In this document: piece after piece, positions 63,955 to 64,000 of the stretch | How the letters are laid out: every line of letters starts with the position of its first letter | How positions within the stretch are numbered: the first letter of the stretch is position 1 | NCBI GenBank assembly: GCA_963770295.1 | Contig: CAVYPA010000013.1 | Location: 124,001-188,000, forward strand | Length of the DNA: 64,000 nt | Direction of reading: 5' to 3' | From: AWTP1-13 sp963770295 | GTDB lineage: Bacteria > Pseudomonadota > Alphaproteobacteria > Rhizobiales > Hyphomicrobiaceae | Translations under genes and position numbers: made by a program | The notes under the pieces: generated by a model | Told to the model about the DNA's origin: nothing | The model's input: the letters and a program-made list of their open reading frames with translations, nothing else | Databases searched by the model: none

Positions 63955-64000
63955 TCAGCCTTTCCCGCCCGCCAGCAACGCCTTGCCCCCGCTGCCGGCG
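63955..64000 (-). CDS. Possible partial gene at window edge
   Basis: The minus-strand frame reads GSGGKALLAGGKG then a stop, like the end of an open frame that enters from outside the window. Only about 14 codons are visible, so the product cannot be named and the frame may be accidental. Confidence 0.25.
   Translation of the reverse strand, partial: AGSGGKALLAGGKG

Overview
The window is high-GC DNA whose gene content and order point to an alphaproteobacterium, most likely of the order Hyphomicrobiales (Rhizobiales). The signs are the cckA/recA/alaS/carAB/greA neighbourhood, a single-cysteine DksA, a FliO-like gene beside cckA, a CarB with an alphaproteobacterial insertion, and many tripartite-tricarboxylate and Bug-type transport proteins. 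The order-level call is inference.

Left part, 0-20 kb (core genome). On the minus strand run cckA, recA, alaS, carA, carB and greA, with a large exported WD40-caspase protein inserted on the plus strand between recA and cckA. A FliO-like protein, a DUF3772 MscS channel and dksA follow. Middle part, 20-37 kb (mixed accessory genes): a MoxR ATPase without its usual VWA partner, a nucleotide-pyrophosphatase-like hydrolase, a zinc metallopeptidase, malonyl-CoA decarboxylase, an MBL-fold hydrolase, HMG-CoA-lyase-like with a duplicated 3' end, a proline-rich OmpA protein, an IlvD/Edd dehydratase, a DUF4242 protein, a patatin lipoprotein, a CDF metal exporter, a class-C-like serine hydrolase and a flavin-type oxidase. 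Right part, 37-64 kb (transport and catabolism): a peptide ABC operon with a fused double ATPase, NIPSNAP and MaoC proteins, a TctABC transporter, a plus-strand run (Gfo/Idh oxidoreductase, nitroreductase, TauD-like dioxygenase, amidohydrolase, solute-binding protein), a second orphan binding protein, a broken GlxA/AraC regulator, a GFA protein, a ThDP enzyme, and NHL, luciferase-like and four-domain rhodanese genes. A cysteine-dioxygenase-like cupin, a TPR protein and a MauG-type dihaem peroxidase end the window.

Four genes that should be intact (carB, recA, cckA and the CDF exporter) each carry one frameshift. In carB, recA and the CDF gene the lesion is the same: one extra T that turns GAWTCGG into GAWTTCGG, at the CcrM methylation motif GANTC. 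This looks more like a systematic sequencing or assembly error at methylated sites than real gene loss. The GlxA/AraC gene, with a frameshift, an in-frame stop and a missing start region, looks like a true pseudogene.

I saw no rRNA, tRNA, CRISPR array, insertion sequence or prophage.
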